DNA of 50,910 nt, taken from Russula earlei (Eukaryota; Basidiomycota; Agaricomycetes; Russulales; Russulaceae). The notes below the pieces were generated by a model that worked only from the letters and a program-made list of their open reading frames with translations, made no database searches and had not been told where the DNA came from. This document shows, in pieces, positions 9,480 through 18,871 of this stretch (its first letter is position 1; each line of letters begins with the position of its first letter). Both the position numbers and the translations under genes were made by a program. The stretch spans positions 1 to 50,910 of the forward strand of contig JAGFNK010000385.1 of assembly GCA_025769875.1 (NCBI GenBank), in the 5' to 3' direction.

Positions 9480-11177
9480 TCAGGCATCCGAAAAATCCTT
9501 TCCTTCGTCGTCGTCAGTCTCTCCATTTAGCATCCTAATGAACTCCTCTCTTTCCTCTTTAGAGAGGGCTTTAGCGGCCTTCGCAACTTTGGCCGTCGCA
9601 CTTTCTTCGATGACTTCGACGACGGAGGATTCGGATGTGGTGGTGGTCACTTCCGCCGTGCGTGCGCGCGTCGGCTCGCGTTTCGGTTTGGTGGGGCAGT
9701 CTCTGGCGAGGTGTCCTTGTTTCGAGCAATGAAAGCATCTTCCTTCTGCGCGATGTTTTTCCTTGTCGGCTTCGGTGATCGCTTTGCGTGCTGCACCTGC
9801 GCTTGTATCCATCGCGTTCGGGTCGCGTGGTGGAAGGCGTGCGCGTGGTGCGGTAGCGTTGTTGGTGGTGTTGCCGCGCGCGCCCCAATTTGAAAGGCGG
9901 GCCCAGGGGCGGTTGGTGTTTGAATTGGTGCTCCTGTTGTGAGTGTTGGCGTGGTCGGTGAGGACCGCGCGTTTACGCATCCAGATGCGATGTTGTTTTT
10001 GAGCACCGGTCATCCATTCTAAGAAGGTGGTTGGGTCTTCCTGGCTGATTATTGCTTCGACCAACGGTTTGGGAAGGCCACACGCAAACAGGCGCATAAC
10101 CATAGGATCGTCCGTGTGCAAGGATCCTCGTCGAGCTAATAATTCAAAATTAGCTATATATTCATCAAGATTATTTTCTTTCATCTTGAGTTCACGGAGT
10201 TGGTCTTGTGCGCGTTCGCGTTCAGCGTAGTCGGTGAATGCTCGCTTGAATTGCTGCTCCATGGCTTGCCAGGCAGTGAGGCCAAAGGGGATTTCATCTG
10301 GATCGAGCATAACTTTCTCAAGCCATTCGTCCATGGCTTCGACCCAACCGTCGACGCGGGGTCCTTCCATTAATGACAAGAAGTAAGCACACTTCTTAAT
10401 GGGATTCTGAGCAATTTTGCTGTCAAAGTTCATCCTCATGAAACGTCGAAATGCGGTGAGGAATGCGTGAGTTCGTGCGCGATCGCCGTTGAAGGCTTTG
10501 GGTGGAATGCCTTCGAGTTTGCCGTTGTCCGAGGGGCGTGCGTCGCGGTCGTACGTGGCGTATGCGCCGTAGTCGTCGGGGTCTGGGCTGGGGGGTCGTC
10601 TATCGCGTCCTCTAAATCCTTGAAACAATGATGGGCGTGGATACGCCTGCGCCGTTCCGGACGACGCCAACTGTTGAGGTATTTGTGCGGGTGGTTCTTC
10701 TGGTTCATCGGCTGCGACGAAAAGCTGCGTCGTGGTCTGGGGTTCTTGTTCCATGGGTTCGGCAGGCGCGGGTCCGGGGGTTGGTGCGCGAGACGGGTTC
10801 TTCGAGTTCGGAATTGGTTCTCCTGATTTAATGAGCTGTTCCATGTCAAGACCCTTGAGGGGGTCAGAGATCAGTCCGAGAGCCGGGCGTGCGACGCGGT
10901 AGGCCTCGAAGTAGTCTTCGCGGCGTCGGATTTCGAACCACACGCCGTAGAGTGTCCCAAGGCCTACTTTGGCCCTTCTGTAGTAAGCATAGTACCCGGT
11001 CCAGGGCACACTGTCTATTCCCACTCTGAGGAAGTGAGCATTCTCTCTGAAGGCCTCAGGGACGAATGCGTCGTCGAGGTCCGGGTTCAGCTTGAAGGGA
11101 CATTTGAGTTTCTTCAGCCCTTCTTCTGTGGGTTTTCCTTGTCCTTTGAACCTCCAGTCTCTGGCCATGGAAGTCAT
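9480..11177 (-). CDS. Gag polyprotein of B1 (intact)
   Basis: A 565-codon frame from ATG 11177 to TGA 9482-9480. The N-terminal region (MTSMARDWRFKG) is specific to this element. A proline-rich linker follows, then a retrotransposon-gag capsid region (AFNGDRARTHAFLTAFRRFM to LLARRGSLHTDDP). A CCHC zinc knuckle, CFHCSKQGHLARDC, lies near the C-terminus, followed by an acidic tail ending DDDEGKDFSDA. It packages element RNA into virus-like particles. Just before the stop is a run of five T where pol would be reached by -1 slippage. The matching gene in B2 has two CGA-to-TGA stops where this one has CGA, which supports the arginine codons here as ancestral. Confidence 0.93.
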   Translation of the reverse strand: MTSMARDWRFKGQGKPTEEGLKKLKCPFKLNPDLDDAFVPEAFRENAHFLRVGIDSVPWTGYYAYYRRAKVGLGTLYGVWFEIRRREDYFEAYRVARPALGLISDPLKGLDMEQLIKSGEPIPNSKNPSRAPTPGPAPAEPMEQEPQTTTQLFVAADEPEEPPAQIPQQLASSGTAQAYPRPSLFQGFRGRDRRPPSPDPDDYGAYATYDRDARPSDNGKLEGIPPKAFNGDRARTHAFLTAFRRFMRMNFDSKIAQNPIKKCAYFLSLMEGPRVDGWVEAMDEWLEKVMLDPDEIPFGLTAWQAMEQQFKRAFTDYAERERAQDQLRELKMKENNLDEYIANFELLARRGSLHTDDPMVMRLFACGLPKPLVEAIISQEDPTTFLEWMTGAQKQHRIWMRKRAVLTDHANTHNRSTNSNTNRPWARLSNWGARGNTTNNATAPRARLPPRDPNAMDTSAGAARKAITEADKEKHRAEGRCFHCSKQGHLARDCPTKPKREPTRARTAEVTTTTSESSVVEVIEESATAKVAKAAKALSKEEREEFIRMLNGETDDDEGKDFSDA

Positions 11178-11244
11178 TTTCTTAAAATCGTTGTATTCGG
11201 GGGTGGATGCGTGTACACGCGTTCGGGGTCAAGGGCTCGAAGGT

Positions 11245-11255
11245 AAGCTTGTTCT
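11245..11255 (-). promoter_or_regulatory. Primer-binding site of B1, probably self-primed
   Basis: AGAACAAGCTT (minus strand) begins 2 nt after the 5' LTR and is the exact reverse complement of AAGCTTGTTCT in the LTR (11532-11522), close to where transcription should begin downstream of the TATATAAG box. The same pairing and spacing occur in B2. Confidence 0.7.
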
Positions 11256-11257
11256 AA

Positions 11258-11749
11258 TGTCACCGACTGGGGGCGGTGTCGCTGACAAATCGGTTCACGC
11301 ACGAGACGAGCACAGCAAGTCGAGCGAGACACTAAGTCCTCGCGAGCTTCGGGGATCTCGGAGACAATATTGCCAAGGCAGATATGTTCCGCGGAAGAGG
11401 GAAACTATGAATAGGTCTTCGCGTTGAGAAGGCTTATGAGTAGTGAGGGTTTCAGACGAGATGCTTGATGTCTTGCAAGCCTACAAGTCCTGAAGCGAGA
11501 AAACCAGTGATGATTCACAGGAGAACAAGCTTAAGGCTTGTCCTCATCAAATGGCAGTCTTATATACATGCTAAGTACTATATCAAATAGTATTCACGAG
11601 GTAGAGGCGAGGCGATCGAACTGGAACATGCGAGAAGCGTCTGGTACACACGAGGCTGTGAGAGTCATAAAACACGCGGGAAATTCGAGGTCTGTCCGGG
11701 TAGGCTTGCCCGGTTGCCGGTCCGGTCCGATGTGCCGGTTCTTGTGACA
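11258..11749 (-). repeat. 5' LTR of element B1
   Basis: 492 bp, TGTCAC...GTGACA. A minus-strand TATATAAG box is followed by an imperfect palindrome, GAGGACAAGC then GCTTGTTCTC, covering the expected transcript start. The outer flank, GTACC at 11750-11754, matches the flank of the 3' LTR. Confidence 0.95.
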
Positions 11750-14108
11750 GTACCCCTATGTTCACACATTATAGCACTGAGGGATAGAGAAAGGTCGTCG
11801 AGAAGCTTGAGCTTTCCTACAAAATGACAAGGGAATTGAACAATATCATTGACAAGAAATTGCCTGGGTGACCACCATTCGATTGCAAGGAACTGGTCAT
11901 CGGGCATGAACATCTTCGCTTCTTTTTCCGTGACACCTTACAATGTATCCAGGCTCTCTATGGCGACCCCAATTTCATGAAGGACCTTGTGTTTGTGCCT
12001 GCACAACTTTATACCTCCCCTGAGCGAATGTCCCGCATCCTCAATGAGATGTATACTGGTGATTGGTGGTGGACAGTCCAGGTGTGTAACACCAACTTTC
12101 AGTTTTTATTATACACTTACAATGGAGCCAGACGTCCCTCAAATCCCATTGCCCGGGTGCAACTATCATTCCCGTCATCATCTTGTCTGACAAAACACAA
12201 CTTACTGTCTTCCGTGGGAAGACGGCATACCCCATATATCTCACAATTGGAAATATCCTGAAAGACATTCGTCAAAAGCCGTCGCGCCACGCACAAGTAC
12301 TAATCGGTTATATTCCAACAACAAACCTAGAAGGCATGACAAACAAGGCAGCTCAACGCCGTGCCTTGGCAAATATGGCGTCGCTGCCATCCAATATTCG
12401 CAGTATTCATCAGTGATTACCCTGAACAGTCTCTCGTCACCTGTACATACAGCGGTCGCTGCCCCAAGTGTCTGGTTCCTCATGATCGACTAGGTGTCTT
12501 TGAAGAGTTCCCGCCCCGTCTCTCTAGTGACGTGAAGCACCTCTATCGCCTAGCAGATGGGGATGTAGGCGTGTTCCACAGAGCCTGTCGAGAAGCTGGC
12601 CTCAAGCCCGTTTTTCACCCTTTCTGGGAATCTCTCCCATTCGCTGACATCTTCCTGTCGATCACCCCTGATATCCTTCATCAACTACTTCAGGGTGTTA
12701 TGAAGCATCTTATCGCATGGCTAACAAGCCCAACTGTCTTTGGATTGGCACCAATCAACCGATGCTGCCACCTGTTACCCCCAAATCACAGCATTATGCT
12801 CTTTACCAAAGACATAACATTGCTGTCTTATGTTTCAGGACAGGAACACAAAGATATCGGTCGTGTTCTCCTTGGGGTCGTTTTTGATATCCCTCTTCTC
12901 AGTGGCCATGCATCAATGCGCATCATCAAAGTAGTGCGCGCACTGCTTGACTTTTTGTACTTGGCACAGTACCCAAGCCATACGAGTGGTACTCTTACCT
13001 GCCTTCAGGACGTGCTCAAACACTTCCACGAGAATAAGGCAGTCTTTGTCGACCTCAGTACACAGGACAACTTTAACATCCCAAAAATCCACAGTCTCCT
13101 TCACTATTGGTCCTCGATCATGTATTTTGGCACAACTGACAACTATAATACAGAACAAACCGAGCATCTTCACATAGATTTCGCAAAGGATGCATACCAT
13201 GCCACAAACCACAAGGATGAGTACTCACAGATGACCACATGGTTGGAGCATCGCGAGAAAGTCCAACAGCACATGGCATCCATTAAGCGGCAGCAGCAGG
13301 GTGAGCAGTGTGACACTGACATCAGGACATCAATTGGTCCCTTGCAGACATGTCTCGGCATTCTCAAGATGGCACATAACCCCACAATGAAGTCGGTATC
13401 ATTTGATGATCTTGCTGAGATGTACGGTGCGATCGACTTTCAAGATGCCCTGGCTGATTTCATTGCTCAGGTTAACAACCCTGATGCCTCAACAGCAACA
13501 TTGCGCACACGGGCAGCAAACACACTAATCCCATTCCATGGTGTCCCAGTCTTTCATCAGATCAAGTTTGTGGCTAGCAATAATGACACTGACCAAATGG
13601 AGTCAATTGACTCGGTGCATGTGGAGCCACAACAATCCAATTCACATGGGCGTATCCTACCAGCAAGATTTGATACTGTTCTTGTTTGTGATGGCACACA
13701 TAGTAAGCAATTCTTATGAATGTATAACTTAAGCTGACTGTTACCCAAGAGGATCAAGTTGCGCAAGTACACGTAGTTTTCCAGATACCAAGTAAAGCTA
13801 TCCATGACATCTTCCCATCCCCGGACATCACACCTCCAACTCACCTCACATACGTTGAATGGTTCTCACAGCTTCCAGTCACGCCAGATCATGTCCATCG
13901 TATGTATAGGGTATCTAGATTGATTCAAAATGGGTGGCGATCTGCAGGCGTTATCCCGGTGAACACTATCGTATGTAGTGTCCACTTGTTCCCGCGATTT
14001 GGTCCAGACACTCCTCCATCTTTGACTCCCTTTACCATTCTGGAGCATTGCCACACATTCTATATCAATCCTTTTGCTAATAGGCTTAGCTACCTGCAAT
14101 TTGCATAG
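11750..14108 (+). pseudogene. Plavaka-type transposase, 3' part
   Basis: This continues the gene interrupted at 3501. With B1 and one GTACC removed, the intron is 44 nt (3491-3501 plus 11755-11787, branch-like CACTGAG, acceptor GGATAG), and coding resumes in phase at 11788 with the family segment TRELNNIIDKKLPG. Further Plavaka landmarks are MYTGDWWWTVQ, YPEQSLVTCTYSGRCPKCLVP, SITPDILHQLLQGVMKHLIAW, FNIPKIHSLLHY, TEHLHIDFAKDAYHATN and, at the C-terminus, SVHLFPRFGP, ending at TAG 14106-14108. A second intron probably starts at 12080. Defects are a TGA at 11869-11871, an out-of-frame internal deletion near 12375 joining RRALANM to WRRCHP, and a stop at 13719. The transposase is dead. Confidence 0.85.
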
Positions 14109-14789
14109 TAATGACAGGACTATTGAAAGTTATTTATGTATTGCTAGTTCCAACACGGTATTATTGCACGTTAGTGCGCACTATTGCACTTAGCATTGGT
14201 TACTCACTACTGATAGTTCAATTTTGTTACCAAAGAAGTACATCCGCCTGACCCCCCAGATTGATCGGGCATTACTCGCCAGACTTCTGACAGTTATTGA
14301 TGTTATTGACACTTATCTGCCCCAACCCCCAATTGATTGGCTGTCTACTGACACTTATTTGGCACTTATTACTCCTTATCGCGCATTATCTTTGACTTAC
14401 TTCGCATTACTCTCGCTAGCGCGGGAGGTTTTTCCTGATGACATCTGTCTGTGAAAACCAAGAAGCCAAACAACCACATGCGAGGTGCTTGCTACCCTCG
14501 GTTTCTCTCCGACCGTACCCGCCTTCGGATCATAGCAACACGAACTGCACGTGCCCCGACCTGGCGCGCTACACTTAATATTACAACCAGTCAATAACTG
14601 GTGATACACACCATCTGTAGTTTAAAAAATAGTATCACTACAACAAGACAGTTATTAATCCACATATACATAGTTTGAGCTCTAGATCCGCACATGTGCC
14701 TCTGAAACTCGAATGAGCTGGAACCTGGGCCACAGGCCCAGGGCTTCGGAGGAACGAAACTGAGCTGTGATCCCCCTCAATTGAAGAAA
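14109..14789. other. Region 3' of the transposase with subterminal-like repeats
   Basis: No gene is recognised. Short motifs recur: GACACTTAT (two copies near 14310-14355), GCACTTATT and GCATTACT, which resemble the subterminal repeats of CACTA-type elements. A perfect 12-bp palindrome, TAGTGCGCACTA, at 14172-14183 contains TAGTG and CACTA, the end motifs of this superfamily. At 14724-14742 is a perfect 8-bp inverted repeat with a 3-nt loop (CCTGGGCC ACA GGCCCAGG). I could not define a matched terminal repeat pair. Confidence 0.35.
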
Positions 14790-15158
14790 TCATGTGCGCT
14801 TGGGTCTCCAGTTAGTTATGGCTTTCCAAAATCGAGCCGGTCTGGATGGCTGCTTCGGTCCTCGAGCAGTGGCAGTCGAGGTCTTTGTCTTTAAAACCTT
14901 GTTCAGCTCGTTGCCGTAAGGCCTCTCGTGGTTGGGATACAGCTTATTTATCTGCTTCCCCTGCTTATCCAAGTTCTCTTCCAATTGGTTGTGAATCACA
15001 TGGCCCCATTGCGGACTACCCTGCAGAAGCATCAGGTCTGCATTTTGCCTTCTGAGGCGTTCGAGTTCCTCGATCTGGTCCTTATGATCCCCGGGTTGGC
15101 GACCTCTGGAAGGTAAAGTTAACTTCAGCGGAGAAAGACAACTTGAGGAGGTCGACAT
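14790..15158 (-). CDS. Hypothetical basic protein with short coiled coil
   Basis: The open frame begins MSTSSS at 15158 and ends at 14790 (122 residues). It includes a heptad-like stretch (IEELERLRRQNADLMLLQ) and a basic C-terminus (FWKAITNWRPKRT). The same frame stays open upstream to 15644, but that extension has no protein-like character. It is not recognised. The coiled-coil stretch is the only reason to list it. It could be the remnant of a larger protein, for instance of a transposon. Confidence 0.3.
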   Translation of the reverse strand: MSTSSSCLSPLKLTLPSRGRQPGDHKDQIEELERLRRQNADLMLLQGSPQWGHVIHNQLEENLDKQGKQINKLYPNHERPYGNELNKVLKTKTSTATARGPKQPSRPARFWKAITNWRPKRT

Positions 15159-16324
15159 ACGGTCCAGGGAGCGAGAACGATGGAACGATGCCAATCGCGA
15201 GGCAGAATATGGGAAATACCGAAGAGATGTGCATTTGAGTAGAATGTGAATAAAAGTTGTCTCGGGGTATAACAAGACAGTGGGATTGATTAGAGAGATC
15301 GTTGGTTTCCGGTGATTGCTAGTATGACGTGAATGAGAGAGTGTCGTAATTGTCGGCATTGGCTTTATACTGTGGCGAGTCCACCTCCAATGATCTGCAA
15401 GCCCCCGATCAGGGCTTGACATCCATCGCATCGTGATGTAACGTTGATGCATCGCTATCTCTAGGCTTGTCGGTTGAGAGGAGCAACCACGTGAAAGCCA
15501 CTTGAAATCGTTACAGTCTAATGAAGGTCGAGGGGTACACATTAGCCTCTGAGAAGCAGGGAAAACCTGTTCGTTATCATGTAAGACCAAGCTGCCAATG
15601 TTACCCTTAGGTATGGATGACGGTTTGTCATTAGGCGATCCCATTGCGGTGCGCCCTCAACAACGGTGGCCATTTGATGCCAGCGGCCTCATCTTAAACC
15701 TACGCGCGCTCCTAGTGCCTGCATCGACGAGCTGTGCCATGCGCCTTGCAGTACCCTATACTATGATATTGCAGTGTGTGCCGGTCGCTGCGATTAAGCC
15801 CAGGTCTACGCGCTGTTGTGGTATCTTACCGCAATACAGCTACTTTTGTACGGGTGCCATAACCTTACCGTCCGCGATTCTATATAACTTTTTCACGCCT
15901 CGCAAACGGCGTGGGCGACAAGGGGAGTGGCATCAGGTGAGACTCGTTGGCCAGTTTTTGGGTTGAGTCGGGTCTGTCGGGCGGGGGAGAAGGCACAGGC
16001 GTTGAGACGTCTGCCACTTGCGTGAGCAGTCGAGGTGGATAGAGGTCAAGGCAGTGAGGGTGACGAGAATGAATGAATGATGGGGTGATGACACGCAACT
16101 GTGTGCGGTGAGCTGAAGCTAACCGCCAGCATCTGAGCCGGTCCTCGTATATTTTTTACAGTGCGCTCATGACGACGTTATCGTTTGGCATCAATCTCAA
16201 CTGCCCCACCCTCTGCTCTATCCATTTCCTGTCCAAACCTTAATGTTACATACAAGCCTGACCTGTGTCACGGTAAGGTGCACTGGTTTGTTGATGCGAT
16301 ATCTGTCATTGTTGCATTTCCCTT
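15159..16324. other. No gene recognised
   Basis: Mixed-composition sequence. One open frame (15598-15966) has no family resemblance and is probably fortuitous. Confidence 0.4.
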
Positions 16325-16959
16325 TTATCCCTTTCCCGCTCCTGGTTGATGACCGCAGGTTGACTTGGTGCATTCACATGGGTCGCAGATAAAGGGAATC
16401 GCCCACCAAGTAAACGCCAGTGATGACAATTGCACGCAAAAGGACTCAGAAGGAGCTTGAGAATGCTGTGTCGGATTCACCCAGTGTACTCGCAGCCAGA
16501 CATTGTAAATTGCCTTCAAGATTCGGCCAACGGTGATCACAGTGAGTTCCATTTCTGGCGCGTGCAAGGCATACCTTAGCAACACCTTGGCCTCTGTTCT
16601 AGTTAGGCGCTTTCGTTGTCGTCTACGACTTCTACAGCTGCCCACGCCTCGGTCTCCCCTTGCCTGCCTGAAGTAGTAGCGTCCTCCTTCTGTCCAGTGT
16701 CATCCTTCTTACCGTTTCCATATTTCCCGTCCCGTCTATCTGGCCCTTGACCTGCCTTGCCACCTCCCTTTGCCCAACAGTCGGCCTTGACATGATGGCA
16801 TGGCAGCTTTCGACATCCCTTTTTTTTGCCCCTTTTCTTCCAGGCGTTAGTAACAAAGGCCTCCTGAGCCTTATTATTGTTCTCTACGGTCCGTCTGTCA
16901 AATTCATCTGTGACAAGATTAATGACGATCTCAACGATGGCCTGCCCACTCAATGGCAC
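16325..16959 (-). pseudogene. Ty1/copia Gag-Pol remnant
   Basis: The minus strand shows the tail of a copia Gag: TDEFDRRTVENN, a decayed zinc knuckle where only HHVKADCW remains clear, then GGGKAGQGP and AWAAVEVVDD. In another frame (16645 downward) comes a piece resembling the region just after the copia protease, VLLRYALHAPEMELTVITVG. The protease core itself is missing. There are no LTRs, integrase or RT nearby, so this is an old fragment. Assignment rests on these conserved strings alone. Confidence 0.6.
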
Positions 16960-18871
16960 TCATATAGGCGGCTGCAGATATGATGTTGAGCGTCGGTTAA
17001 TAGGAGGGCAGTAGCGATCCCATCAAGGTGGCCGCGTTTACAAACCACAGGGTTGCTTACCTGCATTACCAGTCTGTTCAATGCTGTCATTTTCTTGGCT
17101 CTTTGACTTTCCGATCCGCTTCCCTACATCCTGCATGGGAAGAGTGGTTGCCGTTCCCGGGATGCAAAAGTGACGAGTCCAAGTAGAGAAGTACGTACCA
17201 AGGTCATGAGAGGTTGGTAAGTGAAAAAGAGTGGTCTAGGGCAAGGAGTAAGAGAAGAGATGAAATACCAGACGTTGTTGCGAATGAGCCATTCCGGAAT
17301 CTCGCCCCCATGCGTGCCATAGAGTCGTGGCCTTCCTTTCGTCTGGCACATGCGTCTTGACATGCTCTTGAACGCGGGTCCCTAGGGCCATTCATCTAAG
17401 ACCCAGCAGTTCCTACATGGGCACCTCTGAGTGTTCACGTTCATGACCCAAGCGCGAACCACTGGGGTGCATACATGGCTTTCATTTGTTCAAGTCATTC
17501 ACAAATAGGTAGATACACAATTATCTAAGCACACCGCATCCTATTGCGAAGCTCGCACACTAACAACTCACGTAACCCTCAATTTGCCGCAGACATGATG
17601 CTTGAGGGATATATCTGAACAGTCGCGATGGTCAGAACACGGAAGAAAGATTAGGTGGAATCAAAAGGGAAGGCAACGTGCTGAAATTGGGTGTAACGCG
17701 AGGCTGCGAGGAATCAGAGTGGATGGTGAAATTTGAAACAAAGAAAGAAAACCAAGTACGCAGGCAGGAACGAATCAGAAATACGAGCAACTGAGGTGGA
17801 AAAATGATGTACGTCGGCTAGAGAGGGCAGTTAGTACTAGATGGTCCAATGGAAGAGAGAGAGGACGAGGGACAGGAGCGAGTGACGGATCGCATAGGCG
17901 AGCCCGTGAGAGTCATCTGGAAACAGAATACGAAGATAAAGCGAGGCATCAAGGGCAGGAAGACCCGTGGAAAAAGCAAAGGCAAAGTTGGGCGTATGAT
18001 GGGTCATTTGGAAGCAGGTGGGGATGGAAGCCGCTGACGAGGGTTAGTGGGATGAGCTGAGTCGCTCGTTCGAACGTTGCGAGCGTGAGAGGATGGAAGA
18101 CCAAGTTGGACGCTAGCGAGGAAGGAGGCGAGAAAGGGGCCAGAGAGAGTGGAGGAAGAGCGTGGACATGAAGTGGGCAGTAAGCAGTAAGGAAGTGGGC
18201 GAGTACGAGGTGTGAAGGGCAGGCTCGGGGGAAGCACGTTTCCGACTCAAGCGAGTAAGGTGGCGACGATGGGTGTTCGCCGAGGCGAGGAAGTGTATGA
18301 CGAGCACGAGCGAGGCGATATGAAGATGAGGTTAGGCGGCGGAGATCAGCAATAGACGATGACGGAACAAGGCAAGGTCGCTTAATCGACTTACAGTAGA
18401 CACGAACACGGGCAAAACAAAAAACCTGATTGACTCGCAGGGAGTGTCGGTAAGCTCTTATGTATCATGCCAATGTAGAGTACAATGACTTGAGGAGCAT
18501 CGATATGCGCGTCTTGTGGGTATGGCATACGAGACGGTCAAGTCGACTTGGGCAGGGTCCGTTTCAACAATGTTTACGAGCCAAAGAGTTGGGCCAGCAC
18601 TTCTAAGAAAACGTCAAGGGAACTCGACCGTGTTCGTAAGCTCGTATTGGACAGGCGGCGACCTTGTAAATGACTGGCTGAGTGAAAGTGGAAGTTGGCT
18701 TGAGTGATGTGAGCCGAGTGTCCACCATCGCACCACCGCAACCCGTCAGTCAAAAATGGCACTCACCCCGCTCTCGGCGGCTATCGATAACTCATCACTG
18801 AACCCTCTTCCTGCTCATCTTCACCCAATCAACCAATCCTTCTATTTTTACCCTCCATTCTTTCCAGCGAT
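16960..18871. other. No gene recognised; upstream region of the NLR gene
   Basis: Nothing identifiable. A 62-codon frame at 17849-18037 is highly charged and low in complexity. The stretch just upstream of 18872 is pyrimidine-rich and may hold the promoter of the NLR gene, but no clear TATA box is seen. Confidence 0.4.

Larger units (their letters stand above)
3502..11749 (-). mobile_element. Ty3/gypsy chromovirus B1, full length, interrupted
   Basis: A complete LTR retrotransposon on the minus strand: 5' LTR 11258-11749, primer site 11245-11255, gag 11177-9480, pol about 9482-6157 ending in a chromodomain, a third ORF 6103-4013, polypurine tract, and 3' LTR 3502-3994. It is flanked by the 5-bp target duplication GTACC (3497-3501 and 11750-11754). 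The two LTRs differ, by eye, at five substitutions and one indel, four of the substitutions at CpG, so the insertion is fairly young. Even so, pol has several frameshifts and ORF3 a nonsense codon, and a family-A solo LTR (4924-5752) is nested inside. It cannot be autonomous. The related copy B2 lies at 43477-50910. Confidence 0.95.

Noticed and set aside
17849..18037. Charged 62-codon ORF
   Set aside because: Low-complexity Arg/Lys/Glu content, no motif, no supporting context.
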